Program-made: the position numbers and the translations under genes
Origin: Apoda limacodes
Lineage: Eukaryota; Arthropoda; Insecta; Lepidoptera; Limacodidae
Assembly (NCBI GenBank): GCA_946406115.1
Contig: OX291562.1
Span: 9,826,001 to 9,890,000 of the forward strand
DNA: 64,000 nucleotides
Direction: 5' to 3'
In this document: piece by piece, positions 26,720 to 37,695 of the stretch
How the letters are laid out: the number at the start of each line of letters is the position of its first letter
Position numbering within the stretch: the first letter of the stretch is position 1
Notes under the pieces: generated by a model
What the model saw: only the letters and a program-made list of their open reading frames with translations
What the model was told of the DNA's origin: nothing
Database searches by the model: none

Positions 26720-27655
26720 TCGTAACGACAAAATTTAAAAAGAAAACATGATTTATTTATCATTCAAATGCTTTCTCCGCCATCTTAAAGAATCCCTTTC
26801 TTGCTGAAGTTTTGTTTTTTGCTAATAAAAAAATTACGTTAGCACGCTCTACAAGTTTAATAATATAATATTTAATATTAACCACGAAAACGTAAAAAAG
26901 AAAAAAAAGTTTATAACCCCATTATTTTTTAACTTACCAGTTTAATATTTTAACGATCACTACCAGGTGAAAAATTGTTAAATGTATAATAACAACTAAA
27001 AGTATATATCTAAATAAAAATTTGGTACAGTAACGGAAAACCTTAATATTGGTTGACAATCACATTTTAAGCTTCTTTAAACCCCAAAGTTCAAAAAGCA
27101 CCCTAGAGAAAAAAAAACAAGACAAGCTTCATTACATTTTATTATAATATAATATAATAAATGTATCCCTCACTTTTACATATGTACCTAAAAACTGTAT
27201 GGCAATTCATATAACACACCTTTTTATTAATTTTTATCCGAATCAATTTTAACATGGCAAAAGAGGCTATGACATATTTATTTATTTTAATTTTACGGTA
27301 AAATATTTTTAAAATTAAATGTAAAATTAACAAAATGATACTAGAACTTAGACTTAGATGTACTAAGGCGGAATTATCGCATAATACAATTGCTTCCAGC
27401 CAACCTTAGGGTTACCGAAAATTGATTAATTTAAATTTAAGCAGGTAGATACAAAAACAACATAGATAAACTAATTCCAAGTATATGTTCATACATATAT
27501 ACACTATGATTACATTATTTATATAATTATAAAACATAAGGGCGGATAAAAAAACTATAAGTATTCCGCTTTTGCTATTTGTATACGGAACCCTAAAAAT
27601 AGAATCTGTTCAGAAGTTGCAGAGATTACACTTGGGTATAGATAACTTATACTAT
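26720..27655. other. AT-rich, no gene seen
   Basis: Very AT-rich with A/T runs. A lone TATACGGAACCCTAAAAATA at 27582-27601 is a scrap of the GCACTTGGCCGG family. Confidence 0.4.
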
Positions 27656-27659
27656 TAAT

Positions 27660-27900
27660 ATAGATAAATATTTTCATTGTAAATATGCAGTCAAAAGATT
27701 AACCTCAAACCAGGACTTGAACCTTAGAATCTGTTTTAGGGCTCTACCACTGAACTATCGAGGTACAACTCTGCCTGGCCTAAATCCTGACTACATCTTC
27801 GTTTTAAAAAATACACACGTAACCAACGTCAAAAACGCATAACTACTAGGAGCTCATGAAGTCCTAGTACATCAATCCTTCAAATATACAAATATGCATA
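27660..27900 (-). mobile_element. tRNA-derived SINE, reverse
   Basis: On the minus strand: ACTAGGACTTCATGAGCTCC (head), CGATAGTTCAGTGGTAGAGC (box A), GGTTCAAGTCC (box B) and the conserved 3' part GGTTAATCTTTTGACTGCAT. The pol III boxes fit a tRNA-derived SINE promoter. Related copies: 50985-51190 (+) and 62580-62650 (-). Confidence 0.65.
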
Positions 27901-28299
27901 TAGCAGTAGCGATATGATTTAAATAGCTGAATATTTAAAATACTTTTAGCTAAAGGACCTGCCTACGTATTCGAGAAAATCCATTTCAGTCGTGTCGCTC
28001 GACAATAAATTGGATACGCATAATAAATTAAACAAAAATATGGATTTTGTCAGAGGTACAGCTAGAATGTTAAAATACATCCAAATTCAGGATAAATACG
28101 AAAACGTGCGACGTGCGTGTATTAAATTTAGCCCCAGATTTATATGACATTTATTAATATTATGTGCACGATTTTGTCATGTAAATCTCATGACATGACA
28201 GTTCATATGATTTGATGTTGGAATATATTGAATTAAGGTAAGTAGCAGCTCTTGAAATTTTGTTAAGCAATATCTCTATCCAATAATATGTAATAAACT

Positions 28300-28545
28300 A
28301 GCTTTTACCAGTGGCTCTGTCCGCCCTAAGTTTAGTTATCGACGTGAGATTCTTTCGGACATTCCTTGATTATACCAAAGAAGTTTGCCATAGCAAGCTA
28401 AAGCTGTAGCCATAGTTATTTCAACTGAAATTCAGTTTGAACTTTGAATTTTCCGGGTTAGCCTTTTTCCTTTGTTCGTATCTTCAACTATTTCTGTGCC
28501 AAATTTAAATTCTTCCTTGCAGCGTGATTAAGTAACAAACATACG
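28300..28545 (-). mobile_element. Helitron-like element, reverse, degraded
   Basis: ACTAGCTTTTACCAGTGGCT, GTTTAGTTATCGACGTGAG, CATAGTTATTTCAACTG and GTAACAAACATACGAA; same order as other reverse copies. Confidence 0.5.
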
Positions 28546-28711
28546 AAATTACGAACTATCATATTTATGCTATAACAAACTCGCTATTCAATGTCTGCGT
28601 GTTCGTCCGCTATGTTCTTTAAAACTTTGCAACGGATTTTAATGTATTGTTTATTATAATTTAGACGAGTTCTTAAATAAAACATTTCTATAACAAAACA
28701 ATTACTTTTAA

Positions 28712-29085
28712 GAGGACACGATTCGCGTCGCCTCGTAGCGTGTTTCATACAAACGAATTTTCTACTTAGTTTTGACACTTACCATTTAAATACCATAAAA
28801 TTTTAAACAAGGGTTCTAGGAATAAATATCTAAGTCTGCAGCGTCACAGTTTTTCATTTAATTGTATAGTTTAAAAGTTATACAGGATTCTAGTTTTTTA
28901 TACAAATGGTCTCAAATAATATTACAACTCAATGCAAACATTTTTTTTAGATTATGGAAAACCACAGACATACATATTCGGCTTGATAAAATGTCTACAA
29001 AATTTCACAGTATTTAATCAGTAAATATACAAAAACAAGTGATAAAATCATTTGTATAAAGCATGCTGCCGCGAACCGTATTCTC
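28712..29085 (+). mobile_element. 374-bp MITE flanked by TTAA, copy 1
   Basis: Left end GAGGACACGATTCGCGTCGC, right end (reverse complement) GAGAATACGGTTCGCGGCAG; complementarity continues with gaps for about 65 bp (ATACAAACGAATTTT / ATACAAATGATTTTA). Both ends are bordered by TTAA (28708-28711 and 29086-29089). No coding capacity. TTAA is the piggyBac target, but the terminal bases are not the usual CCC...GGG, so the superfamily is open. Second copy reversed at 58557-58886. Confidence 0.8.
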
Positions 29086-29404
29086 TTAAGCCCGTTCATA
29101 TATATTAATATACACTGTATAAGAACTAAGAAGCAGCACCTTAGAAACACTGTATAAGAACCCAGAAGCAGCATGCAGATGAGGGCATAGTATCTGTCAC
29201 GCAGGACTAGTGATTAGTTAATTCCTCTTACTGAGATGTGGGTGTGTGTGAATACACCCAATAGTTAACACCTTCAGAGAATTATAACCATTACGTATGT
29301 ATACACAATATACACAAAAAAAAGTAACCACCTGTGCGCCATATCATTGAAACATTAAACAATACATTTAATAATTTGGATGTATTTATTTATGCTTCAA
29401 TTAT

Positions 29405-29745
29405 ATTTAGGATTCCATACCTCGAAAGGAAAAATGGAACCCTTATAGGATCACTTTGATGTCCGTCTGTCAAGACCCTTTTTCTCAGGAACGCATGGAG
29501 GTATCAAGCTAAAATTTATATCAAATACTCAGGTCTACTGTCCCTTAGAGCTAAGAAAAAATCAAACTTTTAAGCCAACGCAATCAAAAGATACAGCCGT
29601 TTATGTCGCGAATTTCCGCAAAATTTTTGAAATTTAGTACGAAGCAACTAATAAAAAATATTTTCAATAATATACAACAACAAATAATAAGTTTGCACGG
29701 AACCTTCGGCGCGCGAGCCAGACTCGCACTTGGCCGGTTTTTTTA
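29405..29745 (+). mobile_element. GCACTTGGCCGG family, second subtype
   Basis: TTTAGGATTCCATACCTCGA, GGAACCCTTATAGGATCAC, CAAGACCCTTTTTCTCAGG, GGTATCAAGCTAAAATTTAT, CCAACGCAATCAAAAGATAC, ending GCGCGAGCCAGACTCGCACT + TGGCCGGTTTTTT. Appears nearly complete but internally shortened. Confidence 0.7.
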
Positions 29746-30063
29746 AATAAGATCATTGTTATTCTCAAGGGGAAAAAAAGGTAGTTATTTAATTTTATTG
29801 TTAAATAAATGTAATTTTAATAAAATAAAGTTTGTCAGTATCTCATACAAAAATGTAAGTATCGCTTTCTAGTTTTATCTACGTAACAACTGTTCGTACA
29901 TATTGTATTCTGTGGATAATAGTGAGACTTTATAATACTTCAAAGGTCATTCAAGAGCTGAAAGATATTTGTTGGAAATATCATGATTTATGATCGTAGA
30001 GTATGAGTGGTGTGAGTTAGATTTATATAATAAAGTAGATTTAAAAATAATGACGCTCGAACA

Positions 30064-30726
30064 GATCGTTTTATGGTTCCGTAGCCAAATGGCAAAAAAC
30101 GGAACCCTTATAGATTCGTCATGTCTGTCTGTCTGTCCGTCCGTATGTCACAGCCACTTTTTTCCGAAACTATAAGATCTAACTGTTAAAACTTGGTAGG
30201 TAGATGTATTCTGTGAATCGCATTTAGATTTTCACACAAAAATAGAAAAAAACAATAAATTTTGGGGTTCCCCATACTTAGAACTGAAATTCAAAAATTG
30301 TTTTTTCATCAAACCCTAATGTGTGGGGTATCTATCATATACTATGGATAGGTCTTCAAAAATGGTATTGAGGTTTCTAATATATTTTTTTTCTAAACTG
30401 AATAGTTTGCGCGAGAGACACTTCCAAAGTGGTAAAATGTGTGCCACCCCCCCTCCCCCTGTAACTTCTAAAATAAAAGAATGATAAAACTACAAAAAAT
30501 ATATGATGTACTTACATTACCATGCAAACTTCCACCGAAAATTGGTTTTAACGAGATCTAGTAGTTTTTTTTTAATACGTCATAAATCGTAAACCGCAAT
30601 TTACCTTTCATTCAATCAACACAAATATAAAAAAATATTTTTGTTTGTGTTTGTAGATTACAGAAATGGTGGTAGGTACGGAACCCTCGGTGCGCGAGTC
30701 CAACGCGCACTTGGTCGGTTTTTATT
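30064..30726 (+). mobile_element. GCACTTGGCCGG family, third subtype, copy 1
   Basis: TTTATGGTTCCGTAGCCAAA, GGAACCCTTATAGATTCGTC, (CTGT)n, CACAGCCACTTTTTTCCG, GTGAATCGCATTTAGATTTT, AAACTGAATAGTTTGCGCG, ending GAACCCTCGGTGCGCGAGTC + ...GCACTTGGTCGG. A closely related, shorter copy lies at 57366-57832. The 61-codon frame here is not a gene. Confidence 0.7.
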
Positions 30727-30754
30727 TTATAAAAGACAATCGCATTGAAAAAGG

Positions 30755-30950
30755 CATACAGGTCCATAGGCTATCTCGAAAAATTTAAAGTTCCCACGGG
30801 AATAACTATAAGCAAAACACACTGAAAATAATTATAGCTACAGCTATAGCTTGCTATAGCAAACTTTATTAGTATAATCAAGGAGTTGCCGTAAGACTCC
30901 CACGCCGATAATTAAATATAGGGCTGGTGGAGCTTCTGGCAAAAGCTAAT
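30755..30950 (+). mobile_element. Helitron-like element, forward, 3' half
   Basis: CATAGGCTATCTCGAAAAAT, GTTCCCACGGGAATAACTAT, GCTATAGCAAACTTTATTAG, CTCCCACGCCGATAATTAAA and GGTGGAGCTTCTGGCAAAAG, ending GCTAAT. Confidence 0.5.
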
Positions 30951-31034
30951 AATTAAATATTCAATAAAACACTATTGCAAATAAATTACTATACATGCAT
31001 ATGATTCGGGAAAAAGAATTTATAGGATTTCGAA

Positions 31035-31175
31035 AAAAAGAGACGTATAGGAAGTCCACAATCTGTACTGGGCCTGCTTGTGGACTATGGCCCAAATCGC
31101 TCTCGGTAAGGGTAGGGCGTACCTCAATAGTGGGGACGTATAAGGCTTGTAAGGTAAGGAATATAGGATTTACTT
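31035..31175 (+). mobile_element. LINE tail relic (GGAAGTCCACAA type), copy 1
   Basis: AGGAAGTCCACAATCTGTAC, GGACTATGGCCCAAATCGC and GGTAAGGGTAGGGCGTACC match, with decay, 56530-56650. The string resembles the 3' coding end of a common lepidopteran LINE (AxPQTGTQxRxYRxxxRPSxPQ-type is not legible here), so only 'LINE-like' is claimed. Confidence 0.4.
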
Positions 31176-31179
31176 AAAT

Positions 31180-32160
31180 TATACAATAACGAATTAGTTG
31201 ATTGTAAAGAGGGCTACACACATTTATTTTCTCACAGAAAAGGATAAATTTGCTGGCTTTTTTTCAATGCTTAAAAACTTGAAGGAGATATCAATTACGC
31301 AAATTTGCTACTCTGTCCCTTGAGCACCTAATTAAACAATTATTAAAATAAGCTGAAAAAATTTACAACACTTCATAGCAACCACGAATATTTTTATTTA
31401 AACAGCTTATAAAGACGCCATAGGACCGAAAAAGCATGAAAAATAAGTAAAGCACTTTACAACTCTTAGCAAGCTTCGAGCTTAGTCATCATTGCAGCCC
31501 TTTTTCTCCGAGCTGTGATAGCCTAGAGCTAAGCTTTTGGCCATGATCAGAGCTGCAAGCAACGCAGTCATTACAGACCGCAGCAGAAATGTGCTGTTAA
31601 CAATATTGTAATTTAAACAAATATTTGATGTTAGGTAAGAAGATCAGTACCTCTCACAATTCAAGATCCCGAAACATAATTCCAGAATGCTATGAAGTTA
31701 TTAAAATTTCAGGACGCTTTAATCTTAGGAAAAAATGACAATTTTACAAATTTATTTTAATAATCAATCAAAATCAAATTCAAAATCTTTTTATTCAAAT
31801 GGGTTACTAAGAACACTTTCGAATCGTCAAGTAAATTAACTACAACTAGCTTTACAAACTAATTACAATACTGTTTTATTGCCTGCGCCCAATAGGTAAT
31901 CTTTGTAAAATCACAAAAGAAACAATATTATCTGGTTGTTTTTTAAAGAACACACGTTTTCAAATCTAAAAAACATAAAAATACCATTGCTGATAGGAAT
32001 AACAAAAAATCAAACTAAGAGACAAATGTTTGATATTATCCTTACATTACATTCCATTTCACATCGAAAATCTAGCGTCAGTTAGAAACGAAAATCTACA
32101 AACGATCTTCAGTAACATTATCATTATTCATGTCGAATTTGAATAATGTTATGAATATAT
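31180..32160. other. No gene; short LINE-tail fragment at 31770-31910
   Basis: TTCAAAATCTTTTTATTCAA then AACACTTTCGAATCGTCAA at 31779-31830 resembles the region at 35710-35740 belonging to the reverse LINE relic there. The rest is unrecognised AT-rich DNA. Confidence 0.4.
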
Positions 32161-32164
32161 CACG

Positions 32165-32725
32165 ATAGAAAATCTGCGCAGATTGTATGAAAAACGGTCA
32201 ACTACGAGTCGGACTCGATCACCGTAGGTTCCGTATTTATGTAATTTACGAAAACAATACGTCCGTGACTGTCCAACCGTTGTTACTTAAGTTTGAATAT
32301 CGTTTCACAAATGTGTTGCTGTTTCGCTTAATAATAGCGAGATGGCGCTGTAACGGTGATCTTAGATGGTAAATGGCTCGGACCCGTTGCACACTTGGCT
32401 GAATTTTATTATTTTTTGTTGTAATCTAGCACACTGATTCTTGATCTGAGCACACATTATGATCGCTGTAAGATTATGGCTTGTATGTGTCACTGTTTTT
32501 ACGATGGAGCAACAAGATTATTAAGTTTGGACTCCTGTGCCGCGCCGCCTAGTCCAATGCGTTATTCGAATGTAAATATTGTTATTAATTAAGTAAGTAT
32601 TAGTATTCAGAATACTATAATTTTATTATTCTATAATGTAACATGGTTCATAAACTTATATTTAATACCTGTTTTACACAAGTACCAACTTCATCGAAGT
32701 AAGTACCATTTAATGGAACCTGTAC
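32165..32725 (+). repeat. Dispersed repeat with GCCAAGTG-type inverted ends plus shared flank, copy 1
   Basis: 32168-32405 begins GAAAAACGGTCAACTACGAG and ends GGACCCGTTGCACACTTGGC; the termini are inverted relative to each other. Its interior (TTGTTACTTAAGTTTGAATA...AATAATAGCGAGATGGCGC...TTAGATGGTAAATGGCTCG) matches the reverse complement of 48013-48130. The following 320 bases, with ATAATGTAACATGGTTCATA and ACCTGTTTTACACAAGTACC, match reversed 47745-48010. One mobile or duplicated unit of about 550 bp in opposite orientations is implied. Confidence 0.6.
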
Positions 32726-32844
32726 GAATTTTTTGCTCTGCCGGCTACATTTTTTAAGTTGGTTGACTATAACTTATTAAGTAGGATGAAGTTAAATCCT
32801 AAAAATGTGCCGCTAAGCGGTCATCCATCCAAGGCCAAGATATA

Positions 32845-33695
32845 CACACCGGCACAATTAGCGGCACAGAAAAAAAAGTGAGACTATGAGATAATAACGC
32901 ATATATTTGACGAAAATGTAATTAGACACAAAATAACAAATTGATTAACATCTTTTAACAACGACTTTGAAAAGTCTTCGTTATTTTTTATTGAAAAATA
33001 AAGAAATTTGAAATAAGTGAAATTTTTAGATGATTATGAACCATTACAAAAAATAAAAAAAAGTAAGCATTAAATGATTTAACAATAAAATTAAAGCAAA
33101 ATTAATAACGAGTGTTTCCCCCTCTTGCGCTGATTACGGTTTCCATTCGTCTGGGCATGCTACAGATGATGTTATCGATGATTTCTTGAGGCAACCGCTC
33201 CCACTCCTCAAGTAATGCATTTCCAAGTTCATTCAGATTGTTGGGGAGTGGCATTCTGGATTTAACCCTTCTTTTTAGCAAGTCCCAGACATGCTCTATC
33301 GGATTCATATCGGGGGAATTTGCTGGCCACTGCATCACCGGTATACCTACGTGGCTCAGATATGCCTGTACCGATTGTGCACTATGAGCACGAGCATTAT
33401 CTTGCATTAGAATAAAGTCGTCATCAATAAATGGGGCAAATGGTACAACATGTTCTTCTAAAATGTCTCTGATGTATCGATCTGCTGTCATGGTCCCTCC
33501 TTTGACTATCACTAACTCCGTGCGAGCTCCCAAACATATCCCTCCCCAAACCATAATCGAGCCGCCACCATAAGCCACTGTGTGTTCAAAATTAGACTAT
33601 ATGTGGCGTTCTCCTTTGCGTCTCCATATTCGCTGTCTCCCATCGATCTGTTTTAAAATCTGTTTTTTTTGTGTTCCGCTAATTGTGCCGGTGTG
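32845..33695 (-). mobile_element. Tc1-like element, 851 bp deletion derivative with intact TIRs
   Basis: Left end CACACCGGCACAATTAGCGG + CACAGAAAAAAAA; the right end is its reverse complement with a G/A-level difference (CACACCGGCACAATTAGCGG + AACACAAAAAAAA). TA lies on both sides (32843-32844 and 33696-33697). The transposase is on the minus strand and begins in mid-protein right next to the right TIR, so the 5' half was deleted while both ends were kept. Confidence 0.85.
33102..33662 (-). pseudogene. Tc1-like transposase, C-terminal half (DD34E), one in-frame stop
   Basis: Minus strand reads QIDGRQRIWRRKGERHI, a TAG stop at 33599-33597, then NFEHTVAYGGGSIMVWGGI and an open 158-codon frame. 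It contains the second Asp (QDNARAHSA) and the Glu (NPIEHVWDLL) spaced by 34 residues, the Tc1 hallmark. Preceding motif WPANSPDMNP is also typical. The helix-turn-helix region and first catalytic Asp are missing. The protein end ARGGNTRY with stop at 33102 looks natural. Not functional. Confidence 0.88.
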
Positions 33696-34104
33696 TATAT
33701 TAGATTTTAATTTTAATGATTTTATTAAACCACTAAACTTTAATGGTTGGGTGTCTAATAATGTTAGTATTATCTTAGTATTACATATATCTATATATGT
33801 ATATGTTACACTGAAAGACCGAAAACGCTCATTGAGCGAAAAAGCAGCTCACGACGCATTGTGGTCACTGTAAAACATCCACATCGCGAAATTCGTGTTT
33901 TGGCTCTTATAAAAACGCTCACGACGTGTTGTGGCAATCACATAAAGGCCACGTAGCGAAATTCGTGTTTTGGCTAGCATGCTGTACGACCACAACGCAC
34001 TGTGGCATTGATGAAAATCTATGACACGTTTAGAACTGTATTAAAATACGACGCACAGTGATTTGCGGTATAGGTCCTACTAGTCTTGAAACTTTGTAGT
34101 ACTA

Positions 34105-34757
34105 CAAGGGTCAAAAAGTAGTGAGAATGACGTATTAATGGGGGGTACTTGAAGAAAAAAATTATTGTCACGGAAAGATTAGATCTTTCTCATAATACCC
34201 TCAAATAATTGGCTTTCTATCTTGTCTGTGTCAGTTGTATTAATTATTTGTTTGTGACGTGTCGATGGCTCGCGCTAAAAATGGATAAAATTGAAATCCG
34301 TGCGGTGATAAAATAATTTTCCTCGAAAAATTTTACTATAGAACCAATATTTAAAGATTTACGTTAGACATTGGGGGAGTCTGCTCCTCCATATTCCACA
34401 GTGGCTCGGTGGTGTGCAGAGTTTAAACGCGGTAGAACATCGGTTAAAGATGACCCGCGCTCGGGCCGCCCTTCGACGTCAGTAACTCAGGAAATGGTCG
34501 AAAAAGTGTGCATAGCATTTTGCAAGATCACTTAGGAATGAAAAAGGTCTCCGAACGTTAGGTGCCAAGAATGCTAACGGACGCGCAAAAGCAAACGCCA
34601 CTCAATTTTTTAATTCTTTTAAAAAGGGAATTTTGGCTAGAAATCAGATTTGCCAAATGTATTGACCTTAAGGGTGATTACGTCGGAAAATAAAATAATA
34701 ATAAATTTATTCATTTTTTAACATAGGTATTCTCATTACTTTTTGAACGCCCCTCGT
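34105..34757 (+). mobile_element. mariner deletion derivative (653 bp) with TIRs and TA flanks
   Basis: Left TIR CAAGGGTCAAAAAGTAGTGA + GAAT; right TIR (reverse complement) CGAGGGGCGTTCAAAAAGTA + ATGAGAAT. TA at 34103-34104 and 34758-34759. It sits inside the 33795-35290 inverted-repeat element, so it inserted later. Confidence 0.82.
34281..34701 (+). pseudogene. mariner transposase pseudogene, catalytic domain deleted
   Basis: Starts at ATG 34281 with MDKIEIRAVIK, then stops in the helix-turn-helix region. Recognisable: TLGESAPPYSTVARWCAEFK, RGRTSVKDDPRSGRPSTS, VTQEMVEKV, and, after a frame change, DHLGMKKVSER and VPRMLTDAQKQ. It then jumps to the protein end AKCIDLKGDYVGK with a stop near 34701. 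The whole DDD catalytic region is gone, the same type of loss as in the mariner at 23.2 kb, but in a different family by TIR and protein. Confidence 0.82.
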
Positions 34758-34759
34758 AA

Positions 34760-35165
34760 ATATCCTTAATAATCAATCCAAACACGAACAAAAGATCGGT
34801 AGAATTATGACGCTGTGAGATACGGACGGATGGACATGACGAAACTGGTTGGGTACCGTTTCGGTTTTATTTGGGTACGGAACCCAAGAAAATGAGCTTG
34901 AAAATTCAATGACACTTCTGACGAGGAAATTTAGTTTCAATGCTATTATTTTTAGTTAGGTCTACAACAACTTCAAAACAAACTTTTTAAGAAGCTGAGA
35001 CTGTTTTGTCTTATTAAAAGTGAGCATAAAGCCAAACGAAATCTGCATACAACGCGGAATGTGAACATACTATGGACGAAAAGCAATAAATTTCACCAAA
35101 AGGTTTCACCAAATACATTTACACGGGTACCTAACACAAGTGTGAAAGAAAACATGTTACCCACG
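34760..35165. other. Interior of the inverted-repeat element; scrap of GCACTTGGCCGG family
   Basis: TACGGACGGATGGACATGAC...TTATTTGGGTACGGAACCC at 34820-34885 resembles the reverse-oriented family head. No gene. Confidence 0.35.
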
Positions 35166-35324
35166 ACACGAATTTCTCTATGTGGTCTTTCTGTGATTGC
35201 CACAACGCGTCGTGAGCGTTTTTATAAGAGCTACAACACGAATTTCGCGATGTGCGTGTTCGGTCTTTGAGCGTAACATATATACATAATTAGTATTTGT
35301 TTTAAATTACTATATATCTATATA

Positions 35325-35565
35325 AATCCATACTAATATTATAAATGCGGAACTCTATCTGTCTGTTGTTACCTCTTCCCGCTTAAACCGCTGTACCGAT
35401 TAAGATTAAATTTGGCAGGGCGATAGTTTGAGCCCCGAGAAAGGACATTGGCTACTAAAAAAGGATAAGTGTGATTCAGTTTTTTGTTCTATAATTGAGG
35501 AGTTTCCGTTGAAATCCTACTACCGATAAATTTAGGCTGGTGGAACCGCGGGCAAAAAATTGTAT
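35325..35565 (+). mobile_element. Helitron-like element, forward, near complete
   Basis: CCATACTAATATTATAAATG, TGTCTGTTGTTACCTCTTCC, CGCTTAAACCGCTGTACCGA, TTGAGCCCCGAGAAAGGACA and TTAGGCTGGTGGAACCGCGG + GCAAAAAATTG (end decayed from CTAGT). Confidence 0.55.
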
Positions 35566-35679
35566 AAAATAAAACGCAATTCCTAAAAGTAAATTTTATT
35601 TATAGCAATCAGTATCACCTTAATCGTTTAAAATACACTGATTAGTTATCAAAACTCGTAGAAAATATTAAAATCAAAA

Positions 35680-36500
35680 CAAATTAAATGACTCTTTGTT
35701 CTAGTAGGTTTTTTAAAACAGTTTCGAACCGTCAAATTTCCTAATTAAATTATAATTTTACCACTGGTTCGCAAGGTTGTATCTACTGAGAAGAACTGGA
35801 AAAAAACTCAGCAGTTACTCTTTTTAAAATATTCACAAAAATACCTTTAGACTACTAATATACAGAGATTTAATGATCTTTCGAATTTAATATTTAATTA
35901 TACAATTATATGGAGCAGCCAGAAAAGTAACTGAGCAGGCCATACCCAAGGATCTCTTTGTGTGAGTGAAAAAAGTGATATTGTATTTTTTTGAGAAATA
36001 AACAATTTGATTTTGAAAAAAGTAAATTTTTGTTCAATTATAGTTTTAAATGGTTTCAAATGTTAATTTTGAATGTCAACAGGTAACTTAAATATAGAAG
36101 TATATATTAATTGGCCTATTAAAGATTTAGCAACTTTATGAATTCTGCTCACATGTTTTGCAAGTTTATCTTTACTTCTTGTATTCACATTATGATAATC
36201 ACTATTTTTTTCCTAAACAGGGTCACATTTTTCTTAACAAACATAAAAAATTCAAATATGTATTGTGAATATTGTGATGCATGTGTTACAATATTAATTT
36301 CTTTAAATTTAATTATAAGCGACTCCCTAGCGCCCAGTTTGTTAATTGCCCTAACTACTTTATTCTGCAAAACAAAAAAAGTGTTGACTGTTAAAGTGAC
36401 TGTCGAAATAACTAAAATAGACTACACGTGTAGTTTCAACATGAGTTCGATTTTAATTCTTTTCATGGCAAAAACAGAAGAGCTTGGCCTGTTCGCCAAT
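35680..36500 (-). pseudogene. LINE ORF2 C-terminal relic and 3' UTR
   Basis: Minus strand from about 36390 reads QNKVVRAINKLGARESLIIK, FKEINIVTHASQY and FEFFMFVKKNVTLF. In the next frame it continues DYHNVNTRSKDKLAKHVSRI + HKVAKSLIGQ. This is the familiar LQKRAVRAIxxLxxRxSxxxxFKxxxILTxxSxYIFE...NTRxK end of many insect LINE ORF2 proteins, broken by a frameshift. Further downstream (35820-35700) CAGTTACTCTTTTTAAAAT-type sequence belongs to its 3' UTR. The 124-codon plus-strand frame at 36138-36512 is the antisense shadow. Confidence 0.65.
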
Positions 36501-36572
36501 ACACGAATGTGAGCTTTCCTTTGTAGCTTTGCTTTAGCAGATAAATCTATTTTTAAATCTACTAATTTATAT

Positions 36573-36697
36573 AAACACTAAAACTCTTACTAAGCTTTAT
36601 AACTCTTTTTATTAAACAGGAGTTCTCTTATAATCAAGAGTTACGGCCGTGGAAATTTACTAGGGACCTTTATCGGTTATTTCAACTCTTTTAATTT
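36573..36697 (-). repeat. Dispersed repeat, copy 2 (partner 10907-11035)
   Basis: Reverse complement of the 10.9-kb copy: AATCAAGAGTTACGGCCGTGG and AAAGGTCCCTAGTAAATTTC on the minus strand. Confidence 0.6.
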
Positions 36698-37159
36698 ACA
36701 ACTTAATGCGACCGCCTGCATAGAGTTATTGTTCTCTTATTTTCTCATTATGTTGTCTAGTTTTTATTTGTACTTTATATATTTAAGATGCTTGCAAAGC
36801 AGGCATTATTATTTACTTAGATTTTTGTCCGATATCATTTCTGAATTCGTTTATTAGACCAGCAGTTGATTTAGTATATAGCAACGGTCAATAATATTTA
36901 ATCTGTGACTTCGTTTTAGGGTCGCATGCTGCCTTAGTCGACTTAGCCGCAATATTTACTATAAGCATCTTAAGTGCCACAGTCATATTTATTTACTTAA
37001 GGGTACATTCTAGGTTAATCAAAATTTAATACTGTCAAGTATGCGGCAAAAATTGCCGTATTTTTGAATTGCGTAATTGTAGCTTGATTTTTTTAACCTT
37101 CAAAATACACCCGCGTGTTCGTAAAAAACAAACCGACATACTGACATAAAGATGGACAA

Positions 37160-37210
37160 CGAAGTGATTATATAAGGGTTCCGTCTCTCTTTAAAAATGC
37201 GGAACCCTAC
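37160..37210. repeat. Fragment of GCACTTGGCCGG family
   Basis: TATAAGGGTTCCGTCTCTCT...GCGGAACCCTACATA; only the GGTTCCGT/GGAACCC core remains. Confidence 0.4.
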
Positions 37211-37384
37211 ATATAGTAAGTGCTTTACGGACTGATTCTGATTGTAATAACAATGGTGTTGTAGAGTCATTTAGATATGAATTTTCTATCAGATAATCTA
37301 TCATTTTGACTGAGGCTGGCTTGATATGTAGACTTAACATAGAACACCTAAACACAGACATGTAAACTAACGAACTCACAAGCC

Positions 37385-37695
37385 GCATCGCACCCTTAAG
37401 TCTGAGGAGAGACTTTGGCTCCCTATGTGTGTTCTATGGCTTGTATAATGGGATGTGTTCTGAGGAATTTTTCGAAATGATGCCCACGGCTACTTTTTTC
37501 CATTGCACTGCTCGCATCGACAGAGTATTAATATGAACTCCCTGCTTAGGTTTTCTCTAAGGACTACGAAAGAAGTTATTAGATTTTTAAAGGTTCGGCA
37601 ACGCGCGAGTGATACCCCCCCCGGAGTTGCAAGCGTCCACGGTGACCCCTTAACATCAGGCGGACCGTAAGCTTGTTTGTGACCTTAGTAAAATA
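37385..37695 (+). pseudogene. LINE ORF2 C-terminal relic and 3' tail
   Basis: From 37400 the frame reads SLRRDFGSLCVFYGLYNGMC then SEEFFEMMPTATFFHCTARI without a stop. It continues in a decayed form as RFSLRTTKEVIRFLKVRQRASD (two blocks), followed by the 3' UTR CACGGTGACC...ATCAGGCGGACCGTAAGCTT + GTTTG and an A-rich end. This ties the six short LINE tails in the window to one LINE family. Other coding scraps of it are at 49128-49165 and 56985-57120. Confidence 0.65.

Larger units (their letters stand above)
33795..35290. mobile_element. Long inverted-repeat element with 70-bp sub-repeats, hosting a mariner
   Basis: Left arm 33795-33966 (TATGTATATGTTACACTGAA, GCGAAATTCGTGTTTTGGCT, ATAAAAACGCTCACGACG) matches the reverse complement of 35167-35290. 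Within the left arm CTCACGACG and GCGAAATTCGTGTTTTGGCT each recur after exactly 70 bases, and a third partial unit follows (ACCACAACGCACTGTGGC). No protein is encoded outside the nested mariner at 34105-34757. Class unknown; MITE or foldback type. Confidence 0.65.

Noticed and set aside
30995..31177. 60-codon frame as small gene
   Set aside because: Lies over a decayed LINE tail also present at 56.5 kb.
36138..36512. 124-codon plus-strand frame as membrane protein gene
   Set aside because: Antisense of a recognisable LINE ORF2 relic on the minus strand.
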